From assembly GCA_026419775.2 (NCBI GenBank), contig JAOPGA020001751.1, positions 1 through 20,122 on the forward strand: 20,122 nt of DNA. Reading direction: 5' to 3'. This DNA comes from Acrasis kona. Its lineage: Eukaryota; Heterolobosea; Eutetramitea; Acrasida; Acrasidae. The notes beneath the pieces are model-generated. The model was not told where the DNA came from and ran no database searches. It saw only the letters and a program-made list of their open reading frames with translations. How positions within the stretch are numbered: the stretch's first letter is position 1; each line of letters starts with the position of its first letter. Positions 8,872-17,017 of this stretch are shown piece after piece. A program made the translations under genes and the position numbers.

Positions 8872-9834
8872 TTGCTCTATAAAAGAGTTCCCTCTCAAAA
8901 CTTTGATCAACAACACTTTCTACAAAGTAAACAAATCACCATGGTTGCACCCAAAATACCCTTTGCTCCAAAAGACATCAAGGCTTCAGAACCTCCCAAA
9001 GAAAAAGCAAGAGGCCCATTACCTCTGTTTGACGACAACTATAATACGATGTCACTCACCCAGGCAAACCTAACAGCAGTAGAAGATGAACTGAAATCAC
9101 AAATACACAAGCAAGACACCAAAGTTAATTAACTAGACGATCAAATCAAGANATTCAACACTCGCGTGACATCCATTCACAACGAGATGCTTGAAATTAA
9201 ACAACTACTACAAGGCAACATTAACAACAACTCCTCAGTCCTCACAGCTGAGTTAAGGTCTGAGTTGGACTCATTAAAGAAATCTCAACAGTTAAAGGAT
9301 ATGGAATGGTTCAATCCAGAATACCGTCTTGAAGAGATGATCAACAGTGCTACTTTGAGTTCATCTTCTTGTGCAGGTCATTGGGTAGTTTGTTTGGGAT
9401 TTTGGAAAATTCATAAAGATATTGTGTTTATCTTGTTCGGAAGAGATCATTTTTTAAGATTCTGTGATCATTGTCACAGTCAAGGAAATCCACATCCATT
9501 GTATTTCTTGGATTCTGCTAATTTGAAGAGCGATATTGCTAACTTCTTAAAGTCTACTAATCTTTGGTACCCTCAACACGAGTTATTAGATTTATCAGCT
9601 GACAAGTTAAATGATAGTTTACCACCAATCTCGGCTCCTCCAGTGCAGCCACCAAGTCTACCTGCACAAGTTCCGGCAACTATGTTGTCTACTCCAACAA
9701 ACAGTGTGCAATATGTAATGATGATGCCACCTCAACAACAACAGCAGTACGGTAACGGTCATTACAATCCTTACGGAGGTCCTTGTAAAAATTACAAAAA
9801 GGGTATGGTGTACGATAATAAGTACTATTGCTAA
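8872..9834 (+). pseudogene. Gag-like protein of DIRS element 2
   Basis: The region starts with a basic, Pro-rich segment (VAPKIPFAPKDIKASEPPKE), continues with a coiled coil (SIHNEMLEIKQLLQGNINN) and then an aromatic-rich folded part (WVVCLGFWKIHKDIVFILFG). It ends in a Pro/Gln-rich tail with a short Gln run and an Asn/Tyr/Gly-rich end. No CCHC knuckle is seen. The role is inferred from its place directly before the RT and from its composition. The copy is broken. Confidence 0.55.
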
Positions 9835-9879
9835 TAAATCAATTTTTGTTTTTTGTCATTAGATGTCAACCCTAACAAT

Positions 9880-10716
9880 GCTGAAGATATCTTTTTAAAC
9901 GGTGTAAGATTTATTTCCATTTGGGAGATAATCTAATTTTGGATACTAAACTTCCTGTTAATTGTATACCCACTTATAATGAGGGGTGTCATTGTTCAGT
10001 TACAAGACTTTATTGATAAAGGGTTTATCAAGGAGTGTGATAAAGAAGATGTATTGCATTTCTTACCAATTAAAACAAGAGATTGTGAGGATGAACCGGA
10101 TAGGCCTTGAATAATAGTACTGGGATATAAGATTTCAAAAAGTTTAATCAAATTTCAAACACCGTTAATGCCTGGGAAGACAGAGATAATCAATTTGATA
10201 CAACGTGGAAATTATGTATGCAAGTTAGATCTAAGTGATGCATTTTTTAGTATAAAAGTACATACGGATTTTCAAAAATATCTAGGTATTCATTATAAGG
10301 GAAGGTACTTTCAATGGTGTAAATGCCCACAAGGTATAAGGCCTTCTGGTATGGCCTGTCAAATTATAACCACTACCGTGGCTTCAAACGTTAGTGAGGA
10401 TATCATTGTTTTCTTTGATAACTTTTTACTTGTTGCTAAATCATTTGCAGAATTGGCATGTATGGTTAGAAAATTGATTGCCGAGTTAGAGGCATGGGGT
10501 TTACAGGTTAATTATGCAAAATCAGTGTTGATTCCTATTGATTTATCAAAGTTAGGTGGATTATTAAATTCAGGTTCTCCTACATTGGCATTGGAAGAAT
10601 CATTTAATATGGTTTTAAAAGAACTTCATACTTTACATTCAATGAGTAGGTATCATGAGTTACAGTTAATTAACTTGATTGGGTTGTGTGAACAAACAGA
10701 ATGTGATGTATTATAA
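9880..10716 (+). pseudogene. Reverse transcriptase of DIRS element 2
   Basis: The RT core is clear in the open frame 10168-10716: VCKLDLSDAFFSIKVHTDFQ, then GIHYKGRYFQWCKCPQGIRP and the active-site box IIVFFDNFLLVA near 10405-10440. Here the usual FxDD reads FFDN, so the copy or its lineage may be inactive. Thumb-like sequence (EAWGLQVNYAKSVLIPIDLS) follows. Weaker RT-like sequence lies upstream to about 9900. Sequence after 10716 shows no RNase H. It is a broken copy. Confidence 0.8.
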
Positions 10717-10740
10717 TAATAAATTTTTTCAATACAATAT

Positions 10741-11015
10741 CCACTAGAAGGTTTTTACAAATGAATGACAAGTAAATGACCAGATGGCCTGTCCTATCTC
10801 CGTTATAACAAAGAAAGGAGCGAAGAGCATTTTTATTTTAATGTACAAATGTTAATTACTGGTCAATTGAATTCAATAAATGTAATATGTGCATCACATC
10901 ATATGTGAATTAAATCATGAATGTGTAAGGGTCACAGCATAAATGGTAGATTAGATATTGGATCTTGAAGGTGAAAGAGGAGCAACAGCTACNGCGTTGC
11001 GACGAACCCTTTTTT
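10741..11015. other. Non-coding, nothing recognised
   Basis: AT-rich sequence between the RT fossil and the hairpin block, with scattered short palindromic words around 10890-10910 and an N at 10993. No gene or repeat is supported. Confidence 0.4.
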
Positions 11016-11059
11016 AAATTGTACTCAGTTTTTGAATAAATTGTATTCAGTTTTTTGAT
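11016..11059. repeat. 22 bp tandem duplication
   Basis: AAATTGTAYTCAGTTTTTTGA-type units occupy 11016-11037 and 11038-11059 with a few differences. It immediately precedes the hairpin array. Confidence 0.6.
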
Positions 11060-11088
11060 TTGAAATTATTCTATTTAAAAAATTAATA

Positions 11089-11327
11089 ATGTTGGTTCTG
11101 TTCCCAACATGCATGAAAATTATAATTATAGACAGTTCTGTTTTAGCTATCTTCAGTCAGGTTCTGTTCCCTGCTGGATTATAATAAAAGTTCTAGATGG
11201 TTCTGTTCCCGCTAGCTTCAGTCAGGTTCTGTTCCCTGCTGGTTAAGCTTATTGGTTCGGTTCCCAATAGCTTTTGTACTTACTGTTGTTGTATAAGCAA
11301 TACTGGTTCAGTTTCCAGCTGCTTATA
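11089..11327. repeat. Hairpin array A: seven small stem-loops with constant TTCNGTTY loop
   Basis: Seven stem-loops lie at 11089-11110, 11128-11150, 11154-11176, 11193-11215, 11219-11241, 11245-11273 and 11292-11327. Each has an 8-base loop of TTCTGTTC or a close variant. Stems differ yet stay paired: ATGTTGG/CCAACAT; ATAG/CTAT; CAG+CAGG/CCTG+CTG (twice); CTAG+TGG/CCG+CTAG; AAGCT+ATTGG/CCAAT+AGCTT; TATAAGCA+CTGG/CCAG+TGCTTATA. Where two stem segments exist, they are separated by unpaired 5'-side base(s), usually one. The middle of the block is a 65 bp tandem repeat (11128-11192, 11193-11257) with two hairpins per unit. No coding potential matches it. Confidence 0.85.
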
Positions 11328-11354
11328 TAAACTTACTGGTATTAAGGGATCCAT

Positions 11355-11375
11355 AGCCGTCCCGTTGGGCCGGCG
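11355..11375. repeat. GC-rich stem-loop
   Basis: CCG+CCC pairs with GGG+CGG around a GTT loop, with one mismatch, in GC-rich sequence unlike the AT-rich surroundings. It follows hairpin array A and may be a diverged member or unrelated. Confidence 0.4.
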
Positions 11376-11522
11376 CATAGTAACTTCTACTAACCTAATA
11401 TGATGTTGTATACACTACGATGTATGGTTGACTCCAATTCCATTGTAAAAGGGGATTATTCAACCATGTTGATCATCTTGTGTGTATGAGTGTGTGAGTA
11501 TACTATCAGCACATGTCCTTGG

Positions 11523-11549
11523 CAAATCATCTTATGTGAGGATGATTTG
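11523..11549. repeat. Perfect 9 bp stem-loop
   Basis: CAAATCATC (11523-11531) and GATGATTTG (11541-11549) are exact complements around a 9-base loop. It lies between hairpin arrays A and B. No T run or coding gene is attached to it. Confidence 0.65.
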
Positions 11550-11592
11550 TATTATTATTATAACTAACTAACTATTAGATAGGGTAAATAAA

Positions 11593-11812
11593 CTTACAAG
11601 CGAAAACCCAGCTGTAAGGTCTTCTTGGGCACAATACCGCATGCGAAAACCCTCTATGCAAAGAATGTGAATATATAAATTAGGGCATTTACAAGCGGAA
11701 ACCCAGCCGTAATTGAGATTATATGGGCAATTACATAGCGGGAGTCCCATGCATGTACTTTGAGCGAAAAACATTTGGGCCTCTTACAAGCAAAAACCCA
11801 GCGGTAATTGAG
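11593..11812. repeat. Hairpin array B: 95 bp tandem repeat with AGCGAAAACCCAGC cores
   Basis: TTACAAGC starts at 11594, 11689 and 11784, an exact 95 bp period (two full units and a partial one). Each start forms a hairpin: CTTACA+GC/GC+TGTAAG at 11593-11618, TTAC+GC/GC+GTAA at 11689-11712, and the same at 11784-11807. A second hairpin sits mid-unit: GCAT/ATGC at 11639-11659, and TACAT+GC/GC+ATGTA at 11732-11757. Loops are mostly variants of GAAAACCCA. The two-segment stems with unpaired 5'-side A repeat the design seen in array A. Confidence 0.8.
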
Positions 11813-11869
11813 ATTAAGATATGGGAAATATATATATAATATAACTGAGAGAAATTTGATAGCAGGGAC

Positions 11870-12940
11870 AGGCCCTGCACTCAGGTAGCTGTCCACTACG
11901 CCGACATCGACCATCGATTGTTACATTCATCATGATTAACAGAAGAATATCACATGTCATCGTGATTAACAGAACAAAAGGGCTATTCTTCCCAAATTCA
12001 CAAAGGGCTACGGGATGACTCTCACTGTAAATGCGATCCTCCCTCTTCCCCCAATTTAAGAATCTTTCAATCCACTCGCTAGCACTCAGGTCGCTTCTAT
12101 TGCGCATGGCTGATGCAGTAAGGTCAGCCGGAGTTCTGTTCTTGTTGTCCTTAAACCAGGGCATTCCTTGTTTCTCCAGGGTTCTTACTTGGCAGTGCAA
12201 AACATTGTACTGGTCTAATTTGTAAAATCTTAGAAATGTATCCATTATCACCAAAATTTTTTTCAATAAGCTTTCGCCAAAATGGACCACATCTTTCAGA
12301 TACAGGTATGGAATTAATGTATGCCATGATAATAGTATAGGGGCATAACAATCTGCTCTCTTTATTTACGATGTTATGGTTTGCTCTGCCAAACCTGTCT
12401 TGGAATTGTTGAAGCGAATATTAATAACCTCGTCAACTGCATTTATATTTATCAAATCAAACAACCAGTTCTAAATGTCGTCTGTTCTGTCCAGTATAAA
12501 TAACTTTGCTACTAACAACGCCAACTTCACAACGTTATGAATACCTTTTCGTGGGAATTCTAGTAGTATTTTCACAATAACCTCATCAGAAATAACTGCT
12601 TCCTGATTAGGTTGTGTTTTCTTACTATCATTCAGGAATTTAGTAATAGATGCATAGTTTTCTAAATTCTTCACGCTTATCTCTCTCACTGTCTCATATA
12701 TATATCTGGAAAAGGTAGTCTGATTTATATCCCTCATTAGACAAATATTTCAAAAAACACCTGATAGATTTAGCGTTATATTCAAGAAGTGGTGCGCCTT
12801 TCTCAACAAAATCGACATACAATTGATAATTTTTTTTGTATTTATTAATTGTTGTTGGTGCTAATTTTTATATAATTGGTGCACAATTTTTTCCACTTCC
12901 TCCTCAGTAATCTGAGATGTGTTGAGAAATTATCTTTGTG
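11870..12940 (-). pseudogene. Tyrosine-recombinase relic (Crypton-like or other YR element)
   Basis: Minus-strand frames together read like a tyrosine recombinase. A SAM-like core-binding segment near 12740-12850 (APTTINKYKKNYQLYVDFVE, then SIRCFLKYLSNE) comes first. A helical segment at 12471-12737 follows, then a strand motif NIRFNNSKTG near 12410-12445, and a C-terminal part at 11970-12330 ending in SEWIERFLNWGKREDRIYSE, where the Tyr could be the nucleophile. Such enzymes move Cryptons and DIRS-type elements. No RT accompanies it on this strand, which favours a Crypton-like DNA element, but this is not certain. It is broken in several places. The block of hairpin repeats lies on its 3' side. 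Confidence 0.5.
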
Positions 12941-13002
12941 TGACTGTTTTTCAAGATCAAGATGCAAATTATTAAATACAATGATTTGTTATCTGATAAA
13001 GA

Positions 13003-13311
13003 TTATGGCCCAAAGATAGATAGAGGTTCAAATTTTGTGTGTCCAGGGATCAGATATGAGATTTGAATGTACCGTATGTTGGTAAATTGGACAACATCAA
13101 ATGCCCAACCCATGATGTACTTGCTTTTGTTAACGGCTGCTTTGTCAAGAAAGTAGTGATGCCTGACAATCCAAGAGGACATTGATTGTTGATACAGGGA
13201 CAGGAAACTAATAGTATGATCAGATGTTTTTGCTCCTGCTTGTCTCTTGTTGATAATGTAGGACATAGATTGGTCGACAACATCTGAAGGGCCAGGAACC
13301 CTCCATCGCAG
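13003..13311 (-). pseudogene. C-terminal half of the split nuclear zinc/coiled-coil gene
   Basis: The frame reads DVVDQSMSYIINKRQAGAKT, SDHTISFLSLYQQ, WIVRHHYFLDKAAVNKSKYI and MGWAFDVVQF, ending with SYLIPGHTKFEP before a TAA at 13003-13005. From memory, the order DHTISxL, then xxFLDxxxxxxK, then GHTKFxP is shared by a multicopy family whose N-terminal part has a CPxKxDYCxTC cluster, which is what the 15264-16532 frame shows. The segment looks like an RNase-H-fold nuclease core, with Asp in YFLDKAA as a candidate acidic residue, but that is inference. Sequence upstream of 13311 in this frame belongs to the inserted transposon. The frame ends early, so the gene's 3' end is degraded. Confidence 0.6.
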
Positions 13312-13578
13312 TTGGTCCAATTTGAAACTATCGATTTTCAACAAGAATATATCGATTTGGTTTTCAAACAACCAATTTTCGACCAAATCGAAAAAGCCAA
13401 CCAGAAATTTTCGATCTAGGAATCGAAAGTTTTGTGAAAAAAGCAACGAAGTAGACATGCATTTGGTAAAGTGTGCTTCGCCATATGGTTCAACCCCACG
13501 TGGTATACAGGAACGCAGGCCAATTTCCGGAAGCACCTGTATTTTGCTGATGTTAACCCATCTTGACAATTACAAACA

Positions 13579-14460
13579 TTAAAGGTTTATTTTGAACAAT
13601 TTACTTAATATTCTTGTTAATTCGTAGAATAGGCACAAAGCAATTGTATAAGTGACAAGCAATTGTCCAAACTCATGGTGTTTTGCTCGGCATTCTTGGA
13701 GGGAACAACTAAATCGAAACTTTGTGGAGCAGACTTGCCAATGTTTGATGTGGGAAAATACATTTTCAATGACTGTTCTATACGATGCCCATTTGTTATT
13801 CCACTCCTTTGTTTGCTCATCAGCGTTTTTGGCATCTTTTGAAATAACTCCATTTGGAATACCTTTATAACCAGCATCAGCACTTTCATCAGGGTCGAGC
13901 ATTTCATGAATTTTGTTTGCTTGGTACCATTAGATCGTTGAAACTTCCAGGATATAAAAGCAATAAGTGCATTACCTTTCCTTTAGGACAGCATGAGGCC
14001 TGCTTTGTTAATGTACATTTTTTCTTCTTCCCACTAAATGTGATTTGATCCTTCCACTTTACTGCTGATGATGTAATTTGCTGTTTGACTCCATCTGTAA
14101 TGGCCGCTACTGTTTTCCCTTCAAAATCTATAGATGATTTGTCGCGCTCGGTTCTGTCTGGGAATTGGATAGAACCAAATAGTTTGAACATTACACGGCG
14201 ATCTAGAGACAGACATGTTGATTGAGTTGTTCCAAAAACAAATGCAACTACATCTTCAACAGTATATTGTCGCATATAAAAAAAACAAGGCGAGTTGCTC
14301 TCTGGCTGTAAACTGTCGGGATCGACCAACATTGGAAACATGAAGTAACGGGTCACTATATTTTTCCACCAAACCAGTTCTCTCAAGCTCTTCTCCCACT
14401 TCCCTCAAAATTATATCAAAGTTTGTTCTTGTTAACCCGATTATATTTAAAAATGCATCG
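13579..14460 (-). pseudogene. PIF/Harbinger-type (DDE_Tnp_4) transposase
   Basis: This nuclear enzyme cuts and pastes its own element. Frames on the minus strand give an N-terminal helical part at ~14460-14290 (LTRTNFDIILREVGEELERT, then RSRQFTAREQLALF). Next comes VEDVVAFVFGTTQSTCLSLD (helix-turn-helix-like) and the catalytic core: AITDGVKQQI with the first Asp near 14095, FSGKKKKCTLTKQ, YPGSFNDLM, DAGYKGIP with the second Asp near 13877, and YRTVIENVFSHIKHW with Glu near 13766. Two frame changes break it: one at a run of eight A (14278-14285 on the plus strand), the other between 13905 and 13935. All three acidic residues survive, so loss of function looks recent. No partner Myb/SANT gene is seen in the element. 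Confidence 0.82.
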
Positions 14461-15267
14461 CTTCAACCTCTTCTTTTCCTTCTTTTTTGCCCTCTTGAGC
14501 TTTATAAACCTGCTAACCTATAAATATAATGCAATATAAAAAGAACAGAGAACATATATGAAGAATAAAGTTGATGGAATGTGTATGGTTTTAAAAATAT
14601 CTTTTGAAAGAATAAAAATGGGATACTAATAAAGACCAAGTCGCTCAGTGGGTTGGCCACCCCCACCATAGAACCGACATTACATCGGAGGTCTTTATTA
14701 CTTAGGAGACTGTTCAGGAGAGTAACGGAATGCTACCAAACTTCAACACCACGCTTTCAGATCACCAACCCATTCCACCGTTATATGTTCAACAAGCATG
14801 ACATTACAGCATTGTTATAGCGTTTCCACCATAAACAACTGTTCATCCACTTGTCAGCACACAACATGTTTCACAGCCTGGCTTTCATCCATAACATGTA
14901 AATTAAAGAGGAAAGAATCAAAAGCTTCTGTTTCCGCCTGCCAAGCTTTGCAGTTGCCTTATCAAAATCCCATTTTCAGTCTGACATAGTGTAAATAAAT
15001 AAACATCACCAGTCCTATTAACAAACACATTTGCGGCTTATCCATTTGTCTTTCCCCCATACCATCAGCAACATCCACCTATTGTCCACATCCTCTAAAA
15101 GTAACCTTTGGCAAAGTCAATCCGCCAAGGACATGTATATAGGCGTCAGCGGCCAACTTTTCGATCTCACAGTGGTTTTTTGAAAACGAAAAACGGAAAA
15201 TTTTTGATGGACGGTTAAAAAATATCAAGTACCGGTTCAGAAGGAAATCTTCGGATGTTTTTATTAA
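14461..15267. other. Non-coding upstream part of the Harbinger-like element
   Basis: About 800 bases between the transposase and the right terminal repeat. Just upstream of the transposase there is a basic minus-strand stretch (KRAKKKEKKRLKR) that could be an upstream coding piece. The most structured part is the 74 bp fold at 14627-14700, listed separately. Plus-strand frames here are short and unrecognised. Confidence 0.4.
14627..14700 (+). repeat. 74-nt tRNA-like inverted repeat
   Basis: TAATAAAGACC (14627-14637) pairs perfectly over 11 bp with GGTCTTTATTA (14690-14700). Inside are GCTCAGTGGGTTGG (14643-14656), close to the tRNA A box and D loop, a GTGG/CCAC pairing, and a CCGA/TCGG stem with a 7-base loop (14674-14688) placed like a T arm. 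The T loop lacks the TTCRANY consensus and there is no clear anticodon arm, so it is not a working tRNA gene. It may be a tRNA pseudogene or a tRNA-derived SINE head. Confidence 0.45.
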
Positions 15268-16532
15268 TTTCGAATTGGACCAAGTGTTGAGGATTCTGTT
15301 GTGGAAATAGAAAGAACACCAGTACGAGGTGCTAACTCTCCTTTTTCTCTGCGTGAAACATCAGTAGGATGGGGTGGCTGTATGTTTTGGTTTATTTGAG
15401 GAGGATTACTTTGGTAATTTGATTGGTTTACCACTACAAAATGCTCAAGAAGAACTTTGCGAAAGTAGTAAGATTCACCAGGCTGTCGCGTGTCATTCAA
15501 TGACGGTAAGAGGGTGCCTTCCTGATAGTCTCCCTCAGAAACAACAATGTAATTGTGCTTTAGTTCCTTCAGTTTATCTTCATTGTGATTCTCTTCTTGG
15601 ATATATTCATCAATAGCTTTCCTCTCCTCTTTTGATCTTTTTTCAGCCTGATACATGAAATCAATTTCTTTTGCGCTATTTTCTTTGTGCACCTTCAGTT
15701 CTTGTTGCAGATTTTCCAGCTTCTTCTCAAGATCAGCACATCGCTCACAGATACTATCTTGGTGCAATTGTGCGTGGATGGCCCAAATTTGATGGTGGAG
15801 ATTATCACAGGTATTACAATAGTCACTCTTTTTTGGACACAAAGAATACTCGCGGAAATGCTTACGCAACAACCGACAAATGGTACCATTGCCTTTGATG
15901 CATTGACAAAGAGGCTCCTCAAATTGGTCTTCATATTGAAAAACTTTATTGGGATGCTTCTTGCGAAGAGAAGCAACAGATACATTAACAGAATATTTAC
16001 ATTCCTTTGAAAGGTCGAACAAAGCATCAACTTCCTCTGTATCAACTGCAATTTCACAAAGCTCTGACAATCTCTTCTCAATTGTTGAGGTGTTAATCTC
16101 CTCCTGAGACCTATTGAATGCGTAGAAGACAATCTTGTTCAAGTCGTTTTCCGTGACAGGTTTCTTTTCATTTTCAATTGTTGATTTGCTCAACAGAAAC
16201 CAGCCCTTGAACCGAATGTTCATGTATCTTGTTTTGTATTTCTTGCGTCCGTTCACCTCAGAGTTGTTCAGCATGAAAACGTTCAATTGACTAATGGTTG
16301 CTCCTGTGATGGCATTATTCGGAACAGATCCAATGTGCTTGTGCATGGGTAAATCTAACCTTTGTACGCACTTCAATCTTTTCAAACGTCTCTCTGTAAT
16401 CTTGAGAGTACTCAAAATGCAATCCTTGTGGGCGAGGTAGTTTCCAGTGTTGTCAAAAACGTCCTTAATGATGACGTTGTTCTCCTCCTTAATATTCTTC
16501 TTGGCTGTTTTTGTGGTTGGATTGACAAGCAT
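15264..16532 (-). CDS. N-terminal/central part of the split zinc/coiled-coil gene
   Basis: A 422-codon frame. Residues 20-60 contain IIKDVFDNTGNYLAHKDCIL, residues 93-115 a basic patch, residues 209-264 a Cys cluster (CQC, then CPKKSDYCNTC and CERC) likely to bind zinc, and residues 262-325 a charged coiled coil (ADLEKKLENLQQELKVH). It ends with the conserved-looking SEGDYQEGTLLPSLNDTRQPG and SYYFRKVLLEHFVV, then an Asn/Gln/Pro tail. The last seven codons and the TAA lie in the terminal repeat of the Harbinger-like element, so the native C-terminus is cut off here and continues at 13003-13311. The first Met may not be the start: the frame is open a few codons further up, and the upstream coding part is in a different frame at 16489-17076. 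A DNA-binding or transposase-related nuclear role is inferred. Confidence 0.7.
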   Translation of the reverse strand: MLVNPTTKTAKKNIKEENNVIIKDVFDNTGNYLAHKDCILSTLKITERRLKRLKCVQRLDLPMHKHIGSVPNNAITGATISQLNVFMLNNSEVNGRKKYKTRYMNIRFKGWFLLSKSTIENEKKPVTENDLNKIVFYAFNRSQEEINTSTIEKRLSELCEIAVDTEEVDALFDLSKECKYSVNVSVASLRKKHPNKVFQYEDQFEEPLCQCIKGNGTICRLLRKHFREYSLCPKKSDYCNTCDNLHHQIWAIHAQLHQDSICERCADLEKKLENLQQELKVHKENSAKEIDFMYQAEKRSKEERKAIDEYIQEENHNEDKLKELKHNYIVVSEGDYQEGTLLPSLNDTRQPGESYYFRKVLLEHFVVVNQSNYQSNPPQINQNIQPPHPTDVSRREKGELAPRTGVLSISTTESSTLGPIRN

Positions 16533-16893
16533 TTTTGCATTGTATACTCTTTTGCTTTAATCTTATAGTGTCCAATCTGTTCAAGGTAGGTTGCAACAAG
16601 GTTTTGCAATGACAGGTTGGTTCTACATCATCTGGAGGAAGCACTGGCTCTATTGGATCTGCAGCTTCAACTCCACCAATTTCTATTTCTTCCTCGTCTA
16701 TTGCTTCTTGGTTGTAGAAATTTGAAATGTCGATAGAGTTGGTGTCACTTAGGTCATTCTCTCGTTCCTCATCTTCATCTTTGTCGCTCTCAATGTCGTT
16801 GTAATTGTCAACATAGACTGCTTCCTCTCGATCTATCAACAATTGACTGCTACGACTTGAACTTATGGATATGATCGCATCATGTATTGTATA
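16489..16893 (-). CDS. Acidic upstream exon of the split zinc/coiled-coil gene
   Basis: Within the minus-strand frame 16489-17076, the coding-like part begins after a plausible splice acceptor: a CTAAT branch-like word, then a T-rich run and TTAAAG ending at 16894. It gives SSSRSSQLLIDREEAVYVDN, a strongly acidic tract (DIESDKDEDEERENDLSDTN, then EAIDEEEIEIGG), and VEPTCHCKTLLQPTLNRLDT with a CxC pair. It then overlaps the start of the 15264-16532 frame in another register. Acidic tracts of this sort sit between the nuclear signal and the DNA-binding part in many nuclear proteins. The switch of frame near 16540-16600 needs a small intron or an indel, and I could not decide which. Confidence 0.5.
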   Translation of the reverse strand, partial: YTIHDAIISISSSRSSQLLIDREEAVYVDNYNDIESDKDEDEERENDLSDTNSIDISNFYNQEAIDEEEIEIGGVEAADPIEPVLPPDDVEPTCHCKTLLQPTLNRLDTIRLKQKSIQCKNACQSNHKNSQEEY

Positions 16894-17017
16894 CTTTAAC
16901 AAAGCAAAAGAGAAATAAATTAGAATTCTGCAAATCTTATCTTTGAATGTGCCAATTGCACATGTTTTGATTAGAGTATGAAAATTTTCGAAAGCCACAC
17001 GATTTGTAGGAACAAAA

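Larger units (their letters stand above)
8872..10740 (+). mobile_element. DIRS-type retroelement fossil (element 2), partial
   Basis: A gag-like protein region is followed, on the same strand, by a DIRS-type reverse transcriptase. Neither RNase H nor recombinase is recognised downstream, so the copy appears truncated on its 3' side. It has a few breaks. Its proteins differ strongly in sequence from those of the element at 2.2-5.8 kb, so it is a separate lineage and not a duplicate. It contains one N (9152). Confidence 0.75.
13312..15283 (-). mobile_element. PIF/Harbinger-like DNA transposon, 1972 bp, inside another gene
   Basis: The ends are inverted repeats: TTGGTCCAATTTGAAA at 13312-13327 against TTGGTCCAATTCGAAA read inward from 15283 (15 of 16 match). 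Both subterminal regions carry repeated TTTTCGATC-like words, and a 9 bp inverted repeat (TCGATTTGG/CCAAATCGA) lies at 13352-13391. Inside, on the minus strand, is a DDE_4-type transposase (13579 to ~14460). No target-site duplication is visible at the edges, so either the boundaries are off by a few bases or the flanks have decayed. Flanking frames on both sides belong to the same minus-strand gene, so the element interrupts it. Confidence 0.8.

Noticed and set aside
11089-11812. CRISPR-like array
   Set aside because: Repeats are imperfect, there are no unique spacers of even length, no cas genes, and the context is eukaryotic.
11970-12290. Ankyrin-like repeat suggested by KDNKNRTPADLTASA
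   Set aside because: Only one weak motif, with no second repeat; the surrounding frames fit a tyrosine recombinase better.
13312-13569. N-terminal extension of the 13003-13569 frame as one protein
   Set aside because: This part lies inside the transposon end, starts in its terminal region, and matches nothing in the gene it adjoins.
14627-14700. Functional tRNA gene
   Set aside because: The stem is too long, there is no usable anticodon arm, and the T-loop consensus is missing.
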